The notes under the pieces are model-generated. The model was not told the DNA's origin. It ran no database searches and saw only the letters and a list, made by a program, of their open reading frames with translations. A DNA stretch of 64,000 nucleotides from Thalassospira profundimaris (GTDB taxonomy: Bacteria > Pseudomonadota > Alphaproteobacteria > Rhodospirillales > Thalassospiraceae): the NCBI RefSeq assembly GCF_003326795.1, contig NZ_JPWI01000007.1, positions 1 to 64,000 on the forward strand. Direction: 5' to 3'. Both the position numbers and the translations under genes were made by a program. This document shows, in pieces, positions 1 to 7,797 of the stretch (position 1 is its first letter; each line of letters starts with the position of its first letter).

Positions 1-214
1 CTTTACCGATGAAACCGGCATCGCAAATCCTAGTTTGCCACGTTCTCACGTCACCATGACCTTCACCGATCAGGGCGAACATACGCTTACCGAGACAGTG
101 GTGGCCTATAACTCTGCAAAAGACCTGCAAACGGTCATTGACATGGGTATGGAGGCTGGCCTGGCCTCAACGCTCGAACGGCTGGATGAGTTGTTGTTGA
201 AATTAACGGCCTAA
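1..214 (+). CDS. SRPBCC/AHSA1-family protein, C-terminal part
   Basis: Only the last 70 codons are inside the window, in the frame starting at base 2 and ending with TAA at 212-214. The translation has the strand-then-long-helix ending of the Bet v 1/START-like AHSA1 family: a beta strand with VTMTF, the TLTETVVAY strand, then the amphipathic helix MGMEAGLASTLERLDELL. The GMEAG...LDRL-like ending is characteristic of bacterial SRPBCC proteins, which bind hydrophobic ligands or act as polyketide cyclase-like or stress proteins. The exact ligand cannot be told. A strong intrinsic terminator follows 18 bases after the stop. The N-terminal part lies outside the window. Confidence 0.75.
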   Translation, partial: FTDETGIANPSLPRSHVTMTFTDQGEHTLTETVVAYNSAKDLQTVIDMGMEAGLASTLERLDELLLKLTA

Positions 215-231
215 GCTGCCGTCCAAAACGC

Positions 232-262
232 AAAAAGGACCGGAAATGCCCGGTCTTTTTTG
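232..262 (+). terminator. Intrinsic terminator after the SRPBCC gene
   Basis: Stem GACCGG (238-243) pairs with CCGGTC (250-255) around a 6-base loop. The flanking A-run and the following T-run extend the stem. It lies directly after the stop codon at 214. Confidence 0.8.
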
Positions 263-356
263 TTTCGTGCCGCATAATATCGCTCGGGTTTCACTGCCCG
301 TGCTAAGAGTTACAGGAAACAGCTCCCTTCTTTAAGAGTCTTGTTATGGACTACCT

Positions 357-785
357 CTACCCTTTTTGACACCGCTCTTCACCTCTACCTGAAATCACAA
401 ATAAAACCGCATACGTAAAATAGGACACGCTATACACGAGGAAAATTTCTGTTAAATCCAATATAAACAACCAACAAAGGATACAAATAAAGCCACCCAT
501 TGATGATATAAGAGTCCGACTATCTACATTTCTGTATCCGCGACCGTTACTTAGTGAAAAAACAAGTCCATCGTACTTCTCGGGGTCTCTCATCATGAAT
601 TCAACATGCAAGACAGACAATACAAGAGCAACAAAACCAATTAATTTTCCAAGCGCCCCATACAAAATCGCTAGATTAAAAACCAGAACGTCTAAAATCC
701 CAAAAACAAATGAAAACAGCAAAAAGCTGTAGACGACCACCTCTTTCCCTACGATTTTCTTAAATATTTTCAATATTTTACCCAT
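357..785 (-). CDS. Hypothetical small membrane protein
   Basis: A 142-residue protein with about four hydrophobic segments (roughly residues 17-37, 40-61, 94-113 and 115-132) separated by a polar stretch. The N-terminus is lysine-rich, consistent with an inner-membrane protein whose start faces the cytoplasm. I do not recognise a family. The coding DNA is clearly A+T-richer than the surrounding genes and uses A/T-ending codons, which suggests horizontal transfer. No strong Shine-Dalgarno sequence precedes the ATG at 785. It sits between a terminated chromosomal gene and a tRNA with a partial copy of its 3' end, a usual place for integrated DNA. It could also be non-coding, but the clean hydrophobic pattern argues for a real gene. 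Confidence 0.5.
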   Translation of the reverse strand: MGKILKIFKKIVGKEVVVYSFLLFSFVFGILDVLVFNLAILYGALGKLIGFVALVLSVLHVEFMMRDPEKYDGLVFSLSNGRGYRNVDSRTLISSMGGFICILCWLFILDLTEIFLVYSVSYFTYAVLFVISGRGEERCQKG

Positions 786-957
786 TCACAACCACATCAC
801 TGCAGAGGATCAAGACAATACCGGACAAGAACTCATCTGCCTAACAAGCGAGAACTTTGAGAATCTTATTTATTCCCATTCTGACGCTCTTGCCCAAACC
901 AATCCAGACCCAAGCAAGACGCGAGACAAACTCTGGAAGGTCAAGTTCACGACTTGA
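733..957 (+). pseudogene. Possible C-terminal gene remnant without a start codon
   Basis: An open frame runs from a stop at 730 to TGA at 955-957. It encodes about 74 residues and has no ATG or GTG. From about 800 the translation is polar and protein-like, with EDQDNTGQELICLTSEN followed by a K/D-rich tail ending in LWKVKFTT. The first part overlaps, antisense, the start of the membrane protein gene. It may be the tail of a gene lost by deletion in a mobile region. I recognise no family, and chance openness in A+T-rich DNA is possible. Confidence 0.2.
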
Positions 958-962
958 TTAGC

Positions 963-983
963 TGGAAGCCGAGGAGGGAATTG
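963..983. repeat. Imperfect copy of the tRNA 3' end (att-like)
   Basis: Bases 963-983 match 1164-1184, the 3' end of the tRNA gene including its CCA complement, at 19 of 21 positions. Integrase-type elements often leave such a duplicated tRNA 3' end as attL/attR. No integrase gene is visible in the window. Confidence 0.45.
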
Positions 984-990
984 TAAAAAC

Positions 991-1010
991 CAGCCTTTGG
1001 GCTGCTTTTT
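991..1010 (+). terminator. Short terminator-like hairpin
   Basis: CAGCC (991-995) pairs with GGCTG (999-1003) around a TTT loop, followed by CTTTTT. It lies just past the att-like repeat. It is a short stem, so only moderately convincing. Confidence 0.4.
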
Positions 1011-1120
1011 ATCCTTGGGCTTTGCCCTGCGGACCATCGCCCGGAGGGCGATGTCTCTCGAAAGCTGCGTACCTCGCTTTCTCGCGAACCAGGGGGTTCA
1101 AGCCCGATCCTTGGCGTAAA

Positions 1121-1164
1121 AATTAAAGAAGCCCCGTACCGAATGGTACGGGGCTTCTTTAATT
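1121..1164 (-). terminator. Perfect 20-bp inverted repeat, tRNA transcript terminator
   Basis: Bases 1121-1140 and 1145-1164 are exact inverted copies around the loop GAAT. The core is AAGAAGCCCCGTACC. On the minus strand the downstream arm ends in a T-rich run, so it serves as the terminator right after the tRNA. The last base of the repeat is the final base of the encoded CCA. Confidence 0.75.
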
Positions 1165-1240
1165 GGTAGCCGAGGAGGGACTTGAACCCCCGACACGCGG
1201 ATTATGATTCCGCTGCTCTAACCAGCTGAGCTACTCGGCC
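1164..1240 (-). tRNA. tRNA-Met (anticodon CAT)
   Basis: The minus strand folds into a 77-nt tRNA with encoded CCA. The acceptor GGCCGAG pairs with CTCGGCT (a G-U at the first pair). The D-arm is GCTCAGCTGGTTAGAGC. The anticodon stem GCGGA/TCCGC encloses the loop ATCATAA with anticodon CAT, and the T-arm GGGGG-TTCAAGT-CCCTC is present. An A at position 73 and the D-loop type fit elongator tRNA-Met. tRNA-Ile2, whose CAT anticodon is modified to lysidine, cannot be excluded by eye. An initiator tRNA is unlikely because the three G-C anticodon-stem pairs of tRNA-fMet are missing. Confidence 0.9.
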
Positions 1241-1407
1241 ACAGGATATTCTGTGGTGTTCCGCAATGTTCGGAACGAGGCGGTTTTTAAGTCAGGGAGC
1301 CGTCCCCGTCAAGCGCCTTTTTGACGTTTTTATCAAAAAAGATTTCCACAAAACCAGCGGGCGAGGAACATGCACCCTCGCCCACCACACTCGTTGATCA
1401 GGCCACC

Positions 1408-2553
1408 TTAGGCAGCAGTCGCCGAATTGGCCAGAAGCTCTTCACGGGTGATCCAGCCGCCACCAAGGACACGTTCCCCCTGATAGAACACACCCGCCTG
1501 CCCCGGTGCGATCCCGAACTGGGCATCGTGAAGCTCGATCCGGGCTTCACCGCGGGCTTCGGGGAAGACGGTTGCCGTGGTCGGCTGCATGGCCGAGCGC
1601 AGTTTGACTTCGACCTCGACCCCCTTTTCATCGATCTGGTCGCCATCAAGCCAGTTGAGGTCTTTGACATAGACCATTTTCTTGGCAAGGGCGGCTTTGG
1701 GGCCAACCACGACCTGACGTTTTTCCGGCACCAGCTTGACCACATAAAGCGGTTCTGCCGTGCCACCGATATTAAGCCCGCGACGCTGCCCGACCGTGTA
1801 ATGGATCAGGCCCCGGTGATCGCCCATGACATTGCCATCAATATCAACGATCTGGCCCGGCTCTCCCGCCTCGGGACGGAGGCGTTCGACCAGACGGGCA
1901 TATTTGCCATCCGGGACAAAGCAGATGTCCTGACTGTCGGGCTTGTCGGCAACTTCAAGGCCGAACTTGGCCGCAAGGGCACGGGTTTCGGCCTTGCTCA
2001 TCAAATGGCCCAGCGGGAAGCGCAGGAAATCGAGCTGTTCCTGGGTGGTGGTGAACAGGAAATAGCTTTGATCACGGTTCGGATCGGCGGCACGGTGCAA
2101 CTGGGCACGGCCATCGGCACCAAGTTTGCGCTGCACGTAATGGCCGGTCGCCATGCAATCCGCGCCAAGATCATGCGAGGTTTCCAGCAGATCACGGAAT
2201 TTGACGGTCTGATTGCATTTCACACACGGGATCGGAGTTTCGCCGCGCATATAGCTGTCGGCAAAATCATCGATCACTTCTTCGCGGAAGCGTGATTCGT
2301 AATCAAGCACGTAATAGGGAATGTCGATATCCTCGGCCACTTTGCGCGCATCATAAATATCGCGCCCGGCACAGCAGGATTTCGCACGGGTCGGTGCATT
2401 GGCACCCATATCATAAAGCTGAAGGGTGATGCCCACCACGTCATAGCCTTCTGATTTCAGAAGGGCCGCGACCGCGGAGCTATCGACACCGCCCGACATG
2501 GCAACAACCACGCGGGTATCTTCGGGGGCTTTATCAAAGCCAAGAGAGTTCAT
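1408..2553 (-). CDS. mnmA: tRNA-specific 2-thiouridylase MnmA
   Basis: MnmA puts sulfur on U34 of tRNAs for Lys, Glu and Gln using ATP and persulfide sulfur relayed from a cysteine desulfurase. The product has 381 residues, usual for the family. The PP-loop SGGVDSS is at residues 20-26. The catalytic cysteine is in PCVKCNQ (about Cys110), the second cysteine is in SQDICFV, and the tRNA-binding ATGHYV segment is present. I chose the ATG at 2553, preceded by GGTGGG about 6 bases upstream. A longer reading to 2604 adds 17 residues with no family support. It lies a short distance from the isc operon on the same strand, which fits its need for IscS-derived sulfur, but tenA and terminators separate them. 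Confidence 0.95.
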   Translation of the reverse strand: MNSLGFDKAPEDTRVVVAMSGGVDSSAVAALLKSEGYDVVGITLQLYDMGANAPTRAKSCCAGRDIYDARKVAEDIDIPYYVLDYESRFREEVIDDFADSYMRGETPIPCVKCNQTVKFRDLLETSHDLGADCMATGHYVQRKLGADGRAQLHRAADPNRDQSYFLFTTTQEQLDFLRFPLGHLMSKAETRALAAKFGLEVADKPDSQDICFVPDGKYARLVERLRPEAGEPGQIVDIDGNVMGDHRGLIHYTVGQRRGLNIGGTAEPLYVVKLVPEKRQVVVGPKAALAKKMVYVKDLNWLDGDQIDEKGVEVEVKLRSAMQPTTATVFPEARGEARIELHDAQFGIAPGQAGVFYQGERVLGGGWITREELLANSATAA

Positions 2554-2602
2554 TTTTCCCACCCATCTGCGGGTCAAGGCCGCAGCGACAAGAAGTTGAT
2601 CC

Positions 2603-2634
2603 AAAAAGCAACGGGCGGCATTGCCGCCACCCGC
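2603..2634 (-). terminator. Probable tenA terminator
   Basis: GGCGGCA (2614-2620) pairs with TGCCGCC (2622-2628). On the minus strand the hairpin is followed by CGTTGCTTTTT, ahead of mnmA. Confidence 0.5.
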
Positions 2635-2669
2635 ACGTTATATTTCGAGCTTATATAGGCGATGTTGGC

Positions 2670-3374
2670 CTATTTTGCCAGATCAAGTCCCATCTGCCAG
2701 AAATCGGCTTCAAGGCGGCTTGCCATGGCAAAGGTATCCACCAGACCGTCGATGCGATCATGACCGCCACGTTTGGCAACGGTATGTTCGAGCAAGTCGA
2801 TCTCGGCCCTGGCCACGTCCTGGAATTCGGCGGACGCATACATTTCAATCCATGCCCGGTACGGATTGTTATCAAGCCTTGTATCAGAACTTGCCATCAG
2901 GCGGTTTGCGATTTCGGCATAGCCAACCATACAGGGCATCAGGGCAACCTGAAGATCAACCACATCGCCCTGCATGCCGCGATCAAGCACATAGCGGGTA
3001 TAGGTGACACAGGCGCGCGCCTCCGGTTCGGCGATGATGTCGGCTTCAGTCAGGCCCCAGCCTTTGCAGAAATCAAGATGCAGGCTCATTTCCATATCAA
3101 GGATGGCATGCACTGTGCCCGAAAACTGGCGCATGGCGGTCAGGTCTTCGGCCTTGTAGACCGCAAGGGCATAGGCGCGCGAAAACTGGATCAGAAACAG
3201 GTAATCCTGAATAAGGTAATGTTTGAAGGCGGCCTCGGGCAGGGTTCCATTGCCAAGCTGTTTTACGAAATCATGGCAGACATAGCTTTCCCAGGCGTCA
3301 CTTGCGCGTGCGCGCAATTTGCCAAACAGGCTGTCGGCCGGAATGATGTCGGTAAAGGTGGCGGTCTGGCTCAT
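2670..3374 (-). CDS. tenA: TenA family protein (aminopyrimidine hydrolase / thiaminase II)
   Basis: TenA proteins hydrolyse 4-amino-5-aminomethyl-2-methylpyrimidine to HMP and so salvage the pyrimidine half of thiamine. The 234-residue all-helical product carries the family marker ALMPCMVGYAEI with the nucleophile at about Cys148, the N-terminal FGKLRARASDAWE helix, the QDYLFL motif and a C-terminal LEADFWQMGL with the acid-base glutamate. The ATG at 3374 follows GGGACGAA at a loose distance. A longer frame to 3503 runs through the upstream terminator and is not believed. The gene is monocistronic between two terminators, and no TPP riboswitch is apparent. The function as TenA is secure, and the exact substrate is inferred. 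Confidence 0.88.
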   Translation of the reverse strand: MSQTATFTDIIPADSLFGKLRARASDAWESYVCHDFVKQLGNGTLPEAAFKHYLIQDYLFLIQFSRAYALAVYKAEDLTAMRQFSGTVHAILDMEMSLHLDFCKGWGLTEADIIAEPEARACVTYTRYVLDRGMQGDVVDLQVALMPCMVGYAEIANRLMASSDTRLDNNPYRAWIEMYASAEFQDVARAEIDLLEHTVAKRGGHDRIDGLVDTFAMASRLEADFWQMGLDLAK

Positions 3375-3423
3375 GGATATTTCGTCCCGTTTTATGGTTT
3401 TGGCAGGCCGGTTTTGGCACAAA

Positions 3424-3460
3424 CAAAAACGGACCAGCCCGCAGATGCAGGCTGGTCCGT
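3424..3460 (-). terminator. Terminator of the isc operon
   Basis: The 11-bp stem ACGGACCAGCC / GGCTGGTCCGT (3429-3439 with 3450-3460) is followed on the minus strand by TTTTTG. It ends the ten-gene transcript that starts before cysE. Confidence 0.85.
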
Positions 3461-3514
3461 CATTTTTCTGGTCAGGGTGCAGGCCGCAAGGCGCACGTCT
3501 CAACCCTTCCGAAA

Positions 3515-3712
3515 TCAGTCTTCGCGTTCGTCGATCCAGGCCATCTGGATGGCTTCGAGAATCTTTTCGTTCGATTTCTCGGGATCGTCTTCGAAACCTT
3601 CAAGCTCGCAAACCCATTTATGCAGGTCGGTAAAGCGAAGGTTGAGGTTATCCTTGTCTGGATGTGCTTCCTCAAGCTCGATCGCGATGTCCTGAATATC
3701 TGTCCAACGCAT
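3515..3712 (-). CDS. iscX: Fe-S assembly protein IscX
   Basis: IscX is a small acidic winged-helix-like protein that binds IscS and iron and tunes cluster assembly, acting like bacterial frataxin CyaY. The 65-residue product begins MRWTDIQDIAIELEE and contains HPDKDNLNLRFTDLHKWV, the most conserved part of the family, then the acidic GFEDDPEKSNEKILEAIQMAWID. The ATG at 3712 is preceded by AGGAGACGAAT. It is the last gene of the isc operon, 56 bases after fdx and just before the operon terminator. Confidence 0.92.
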   Translation of the reverse strand: MRWTDIQDIAIELEEAHPDKDNLNLRFTDLHKWVCELEGFEDDPEKSNEKILEAIQMAWIDERED

Positions 3713-3768
3713 ATTCGTCTCCTTTGACGCCCGGCATGCAAACGCATCCGGACAACAGAAGGTCAAAC

Positions 3769-4104
3769 TTACTTGTCGACCATCATGTTGCGGGTCGCAG
3801 CCGGCAGCTTGACGCGCAGGCCGTCGAGTTCGTCGCTCATGATGATCTGGCAGCCAAGACGCGAGGTCTCGGTCAGGCCGAAAGCAAGATCAAGCATGTC
3901 TTCTTCGTCTTCAGACGGCTCGTCCAGTTTGTCGAACCATTCTTCGTCCAGAACGACGTGACAGGTCGAGCAAGCCAGCGAACCTTCGCATGCACCTTCA
4001 AGGTCGATGCCGTTCTTATGGGCAGCTTCCAGAACGGACAGGCCGTCGGCAACTTCGAATTCCTTTTCGGTGCCATCGGTCTCAACAAAAACGATCTTAG
4101 GCAT
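3769..4104 (-). CDS. fdx: ISC-type [2Fe-2S] ferredoxin
   Basis: This is the electron donor for cluster assembly on IscU and IscS. The 111-residue product has the adrenodoxin/ISC ferredoxin pattern: four cluster ligands at Cys39, Cys45, Cys48 and Cys85 (C-x5-C-x2-C-x36-C), the acidic partner-binding stretch [13 protein letters not shown], and the ending TRNMMVDK. The ATG at 4104 follows GAGGAGA about 9 bases upstream, and the longer frame to 4218 lacks family support. It lies between hscA and iscX in the standard isc order. Confidence 0.95.
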   Translation of the reverse strand: MPKIVFVETDGTEKEFEVADGLSVLEAAHKNGIDLEGACEGSLACSTCHVVLDEEWFDKLDEPSEDEEDMLDLAFGLTETSRLGCQIIMSDELDGLRVKLPAATRNMMVDK

Positions 4105-4258
4105 CTGTGCCTTTCTCCTCGGTAATACTTTTCGTTCGATCTCTGTTTGATGCGCTGCCCCGGATACCCGAAAGCAACACATTCGTCCGGCCCTGACCTT
4201 GGCGGTTGTTCGGGACAATCGCCGCAGATGACCGGTTTGTCAATTCCACCGGTGTCGA

Positions 4259-6157
4259 TTAATTCACTTCATCAACATTCTGGCCGGCAAGTGCCTGCCG
4301 GATCCGGCTATCCATTCGGGCTTCGGCGAAGGGACGCGATGCATTTTCAAGGGCCTCGGCGGCCTCGTTGATGGCATCACGGTCATCGCCCGCCATTGCA
4401 GTTTCAAGGGTGGCAATGGCGTTATTGATAGTCTCCTCATCCTCAGGCGCCAGTAACGCCCGATCCGCTTCCATTGCCGCACGTACAGCCAGGATATTGC
4501 GCCGCGCTTCAACGCGCGCCTCGGTCAGGACGCGCAGTTCCATATCTTCACGGGCATGCACCATACTGTCGCGCAGCATATTGGCCATATCGACTTCGTT
4601 GATGCCATAGGTCGGCTTGACGGCGACTTCCTGTTCGGTGCCGGTGGTTTCCTCGCGGGCCGAGACGGTCAGAAGACCATCCGCATCCACATTGAACTGT
4701 ACGCGGATACGGGCCGCCCCGGCGGCCATCGACGGGATACCGGTCAGGACAAAACGGGCAAGCGATCTGCACTGATCAACCATTTCGCGTTCGCCCTGCA
4801 CCACATGGATCATCATGGCCGACTGGCCATCCTGATAGGTGGTGAATTCCTGTGCCTTGGCGACCGGGATCGGGGTATTGCGGTCAATGACCTTTTCAAC
4901 AATCCCGCCCATGGTTTCCAGACCAAGCGACAATGGCGTGACATCCAGAAGAAGGTTGTCAGAACCACCCGTGAGTGCCTCGGCCTGAAGGGCGGCACCA
5001 AGGGCGACAACCTCGTCCGGGTCGATATCAGACAGCGGCTCCTGTTCAAACAGGTCTGCCACCGCCTTGCGCACGGCCGGAACACGGGTTGAACCGCCGA
5101 CAAGCACCACGCCCTTGACGTCTTCGGGCAGGATATCGGCATCGTCAAGAACCTGTTCGGTGATCGCGGTTGTGCGCGATAACAGCTTGGCGATCATCGC
5201 CTCGAACGCGGCACGCGTGACGGTGTGGGTGGTTTTGCTGCCATTCAGGTCAACAACGACTTCTACCGCATCCTGATCGGTCAGGCCTTCCTTGACCTTG
5301 CGTGCGGTTTTCAGAAGGCGCTTGGCATCGGATGCGTCAATCGCATCAGCCGCCCCGCCATCCTTGCGCTCGGCCAGAAGATGTTCGGCAATGGCATGAT
5401 CGAAATCGTCACCGCCAAGGGCGGCATCACCGCCGGTTGCCTTGACCTGGAAAACGCCCTTTTGCATTTTCAGAAGCGAGATATCAAAGGTCCCGCCGCC
5501 AAGATCGTACACGGCGTAAAGCCCTTCTGCCCCGTTATCAAGGCCATAGGCAAGGGCAGCCGCAGTCGGTTCATTGACCAGACGCAGGACTTCAATCCCG
5601 GCAAGCTTGGCCGCATCCTTGGTCGCGGTACGTGCCGCATCGTCAAAATAGGCCGGAACCGTGATCACGGCCTTTTCGACCGTCTTATCAAGGCTTTCCT
5701 CGGCACGTGCCCGCAATGCCCGCAGGATATCAGCCGAAACTTCAACCGGGGTCAGAACGCGCCCCCCGACATTAAGGCGCACCATCATCGGTTCGCCCGC
5801 GCCGTCTTCGGTACCTTCGGGAACTTCGACGTCATAGGGCAGTGTACCGGCCACCGATTTCACATCCTCAAGACCACGGCCCATCAGGCGCTTGACCGAG
5901 GACACGACGCGATTGGCATCGGTATTGATATGTTCGCGGGCTTCTTCGCCGACCACCGGAGTACCATCGCCATAATAGACAACCGACGGCACGATGGCGT
6001 TGCCACCGGATTTGTCGCGGAGCACTTCGGGCTTTTCATCGCGTGAAATCGCAACGACCGAGTTGGTGGTTCCAAGATCGATACCAACCGCGATCTGGCG
6101 CTCGTCCTCATGGGGGAGCGGCGTTTCGCCCGGTTCGTGGATTTTAAGCAGAGCCAT
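4259..6157 (-). CDS. hscA: Fe-S assembly chaperone HscA (Hsp70 family)
   Basis: HscA is the specialised Hsp70 that, with HscB and ATP, binds the LPPVK loop of IscU and promotes cluster release. The 632-residue product has the actin-like ATPase domain first (phosphate-binding [10 protein letters not shown] about residues 24-33, [23 protein letters not shown]), then the beta-sandwich substrate domain ([14 protein letters not shown]) and a helical lid. The length and the short lid match HscA rather than DnaK. The IscU encoded upstream in the operon carries the LPPVK target. The ATG at 6157 lies 31 bases after hscB. Confidence 0.96.
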   Translation of the reverse strand: MALLKIHEPGETPLPHEDERQIAVGIDLGTTNSVVAISRDEKPEVLRDKSGGNAIVPSVVYYGDGTPVVGEEAREHINTDANRVVSSVKRLMGRGLEDVKSVAGTLPYDVEVPEGTEDGAGEPMMVRLNVGGRVLTPVEVSADILRALRARAEESLDKTVEKAVITVPAYFDDAARTATKDAAKLAGIEVLRLVNEPTAAALAYGLDNGAEGLYAVYDLGGGTFDISLLKMQKGVFQVKATGGDAALGGDDFDHAIAEHLLAERKDGGAADAIDASDAKRLLKTARKVKEGLTDQDAVEVVVDLNGSKTTHTVTRAAFEAMIAKLLSRTTAITEQVLDDADILPEDVKGVVLVGGSTRVPAVRKAVADLFEQEPLSDIDPDEVVALGAALQAEALTGGSDNLLLDVTPLSLGLETMGGIVEKVIDRNTPIPVAKAQEFTTYQDGQSAMMIHVVQGEREMVDQCRSLARFVLTGIPSMAAGAARIRVQFNVDADGLLTVSAREETTGTEQEVAVKPTYGINEVDMANMLRDSMVHAREDMELRVLTEARVEARRNILAVRAAMEADRALLAPEDEETINNAIATLETAMAGDDRDAINEAAEALENASRPFAEARMDSRIRQALAGQNVDEVN

Positions 6158-6188
6158 GAATTCTATCCGTATCGGTTATTTGAAATGA

Positions 6189-6818
6189 TCAGGCAGCGGC
6201 AAGGCGCGATTTCTTCGCGCGCGCTTCCTCGGTCATTTTCATGAGATATCTCAGACGGGTGGTAAGCTTTTTGGCCGTATCAAAGGCATTGCCGTCAATC
6301 GCATCGCCAAGGTCCTTTTCGCAGGCACGGGCCTGCTTGCGGGTATCCTTGATCATCGCATCAATGGTGCCCTTGTCTTCGGCATCATGAAGCGCTTCGC
6401 GCATTTCCATCGCTTCCATCAGAAGTTCCGGATCATTGACGGTATGGCCTTCGCCACCTTCGGGTTCGATCCCGGCCAGACGCAGCATGTAATGGGCACG
6501 CGCCACCGGATTTTTAAGGGTCTCGAAAGCCTCGTTCAGGCTGGCAGCCTGTTGCGAAGACAGGGCCTGCTCACGGCCGGATTTCGACGCAAAGCGGTCG
6601 GGGTGCAACAGCTGCTGCTGTTTGAGATAGGTGGCCTCCATCGCGTCAATATCAACGACAAAGGACCGTTCCAGACCAAACCGTTTGAAATGGTCGAGCT
6701 GACCCGGGGCCTGAATGGCGTTGCAGGTGTCACAAAACAGTGCGCTGACTTCAACCGGCCCCTTGCAGGACCAGCAAGCTTTGTGTGCCGGATGTTCTGT
6801 ATTGCTCACGCGGTGCAC
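6189..6818 (-). CDS. hscB: J-protein co-chaperone HscB with N-terminal zinc finger
   Basis: HscB recruits IscU to HscA and stimulates its ATPase. The 209-residue product has a J domain with the essential HPD at 72-74 and a C-terminal three-helix IscU-binding domain. Unlike E. coli HscB it begins with a tetracysteine module, CWSC (15-18) and CDTC (29-32), as seen in eukaryotic HSC20/HSCB. The start is ambiguous. The GTG at 6818 has GGAA directly against it, while the GTG three codons in (6809) has GGAAG at 8 bases and may be the true start. It follows iscA in the isc operon after a gap of about 135 bases that holds a hairpin. Confidence 0.93.
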   Translation of the reverse strand: MHRVSNTEHPAHKACWSCKGPVEVSALFCDTCNAIQAPGQLDHFKRFGLERSFVVDIDAMEATYLKQQQLLHPDRFASKSGREQALSSQQAASLNEAFETLKNPVARAHYMLRLAGIEPEGGEGHTVNDPELLMEAMEMREALHDAEDKGTIDAMIKDTRKQARACEKDLGDAIDGNAFDTAKKLTTRLRYLMKMTEEARAKKSRLAAA

Positions 6819-6892
6819 TTCCGAGGATTAAAATCAAAAAACAAATAGCAAGGCAGTCGGACTTGATGCGATCCGACCACCCTTTTCAGTCG

Positions 6893-6920
6893 ATGGCCCC
6901 GGCGATGAAGCCGGGGCCAT
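6893..6920 (-). other. Intercistronic GC-rich hairpin between iscA and hscB
   Basis: ATGGCCCCGGC and GCCGGGGCCAT form a perfect 11-bp stem around a 6-base loop. Neither side has a T-run, so it is unlikely to be a full terminator. It may stabilise or process the upstream iscRSUA part of the message relative to hscBA-fdx-iscX. That role is inferred. Confidence 0.5.
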
Positions 6921-6952
6921 GACCAATCAGAAAGCAGGGAAAGCCCGGCCGA

Positions 6953-7294
6953 TCAGACGTGGAAGGATTCCCCGCAACCACAACGACCTTTTTCGTTGGG
7001 GTTCCGGAAAACGAAACCTTCTTCCATTTTATTGACCTCGTAATCCATCTCGGTGCCGAGCACGAACATGATGGCTTTTGGGTCGATCAGGATTTTCACG
7101 CCGTCTTCCAGCTCGACAACTTCTTCGAAGCCGCTGGCATCGTCAGCATATTCAAGCGTGTAAGACAGGCCCGAACACCCTTTACTGCGCACACCCAGAC
7201 GAATGCCATGCGACGGTTTGCCGCGGCTATCGAGCAACGCCTTGATATGATCAAGCGCAACTGGTGTGACAGAAATCGGTGACGGTAGAGCCAT
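6953..7294 (-). CDS. iscA: A-type Fe-S carrier IscA
   Basis: A-type carrier that accepts clusters from IscU and passes them, mainly as [4Fe-4S], to apo-enzymes. The 113-residue product has the three ligand cysteines at Cys40 (KGCSGLSY), Cys105 and Cys107 (CGCGESF), matching Cys35, Cys99 and Cys101 of E. coli IscA. The usual start is lengthened by only a few residues. The ATG at 7294 lies 44 bases after iscU, and the gene order is that of a classical isc operon. Confidence 0.95.
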   Translation of the reverse strand: MALPSPISVTPVALDHIKALLDSRGKPSHGIRLGVRSKGCSGLSYTLEYADDASGFEEVVELEDGVKILIDPKAIMFVLGTEMDYEVNKMEEGFVFRNPNEKGRCGCGESFHV

Positions 7295-7338
7295 GGTATT
7301 CTCCCAAATTCCGGAAAACGCAGCGGTAGGGACGTTGC

Positions 7339-7737
7339 TTATTCAGCAGCGTCCGCCACACCGTTTTTGGATTTGTAGTCGCTGATAGCAGCCTTGATGG
7401 CGTCTTCAGCGAGGATCGAGCAGTGAACCTTGACCGGCGGAAGAGCCAGTTCTTCGGCAATCTGCGAGTTCTTGATCGAGCCGGCTTCATCAAGCGACTT
7501 GCCCTTGACCCATTCGGTGATCAGCGAGCTTGACGCAATCGCCGAACCGCAACCAAAGGTCTTGAACTTTGCGTCTTCGATGATGCCTTCCGGGGTGACC
7601 TTGATCTGCAGCTTCATCACGTCGCCACAAGCCGGTGCACCAACAAGACCGGTACCAACGGACATTTCGTTTTTGTCCATGGAACCAACGTTGCGCGGGT
7701 TTTCGTAATGGTCGATCAGCTTTTCACTATAAGCCAT
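7339..7737 (-). CDS. iscU: Fe-S scaffold protein IscU
   Basis: IscU is the scaffold on which [2Fe-2S] clusters are built from IscS persulfide and iron. The 132-residue product shows ligand residues Cys37, Asp39, Cys63 and Cys106, and the HscA recognition loop LPPVK at 99-103 directly before the third cysteine (LPPVKVHCS). The ATG at 7737 is preceded by GGAGAGAAATC. A longer frame to 7776 adds residues unlike the family. It is followed closely by iscA and preceded by iscS. Confidence 0.97.
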   Translation of the reverse strand: MAYSEKLIDHYENPRNVGSMDKNEMSVGTGLVGAPACGDVMKLQIKVTPEGIIEDAKFKTFGCGSAIASSSLITEWVKGKSLDEAGSIKNSQIAEELALPPVKVHCSILAEDAIKAAISDYKSKNGVADAAE

Positions 7738-7797
7738 GATTTCTCTCCAATATTCTTTTGGTCTCTCGCGAGACAATGACGTTAATTCAGGCGCTTC

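Larger units (their letters stand above)
786..1163. other. Gene-poor segment between membrane protein and tRNA
   Basis: This 378-base stretch holds the C-terminal remnant frame, the att-like repeat at 963-983, a short terminator-like hairpin, an 8-bp hairpin around 1033-1051 (CATCGCCC/GGGCGATG), and an 11-base GGGGGTTCAAG at about 1093-1103 that matches the tRNA T-arm in inverted orientation. It ends with the perfect inverted repeat at 1121-1164. No complete gene is seen. Confidence 0.5.

Noticed and set aside
3375..3503. Longer TenA start at 3503
   Set aside because: The extra residues are unlike the family and the frame runs through the isc operon terminator at 3424-3460.
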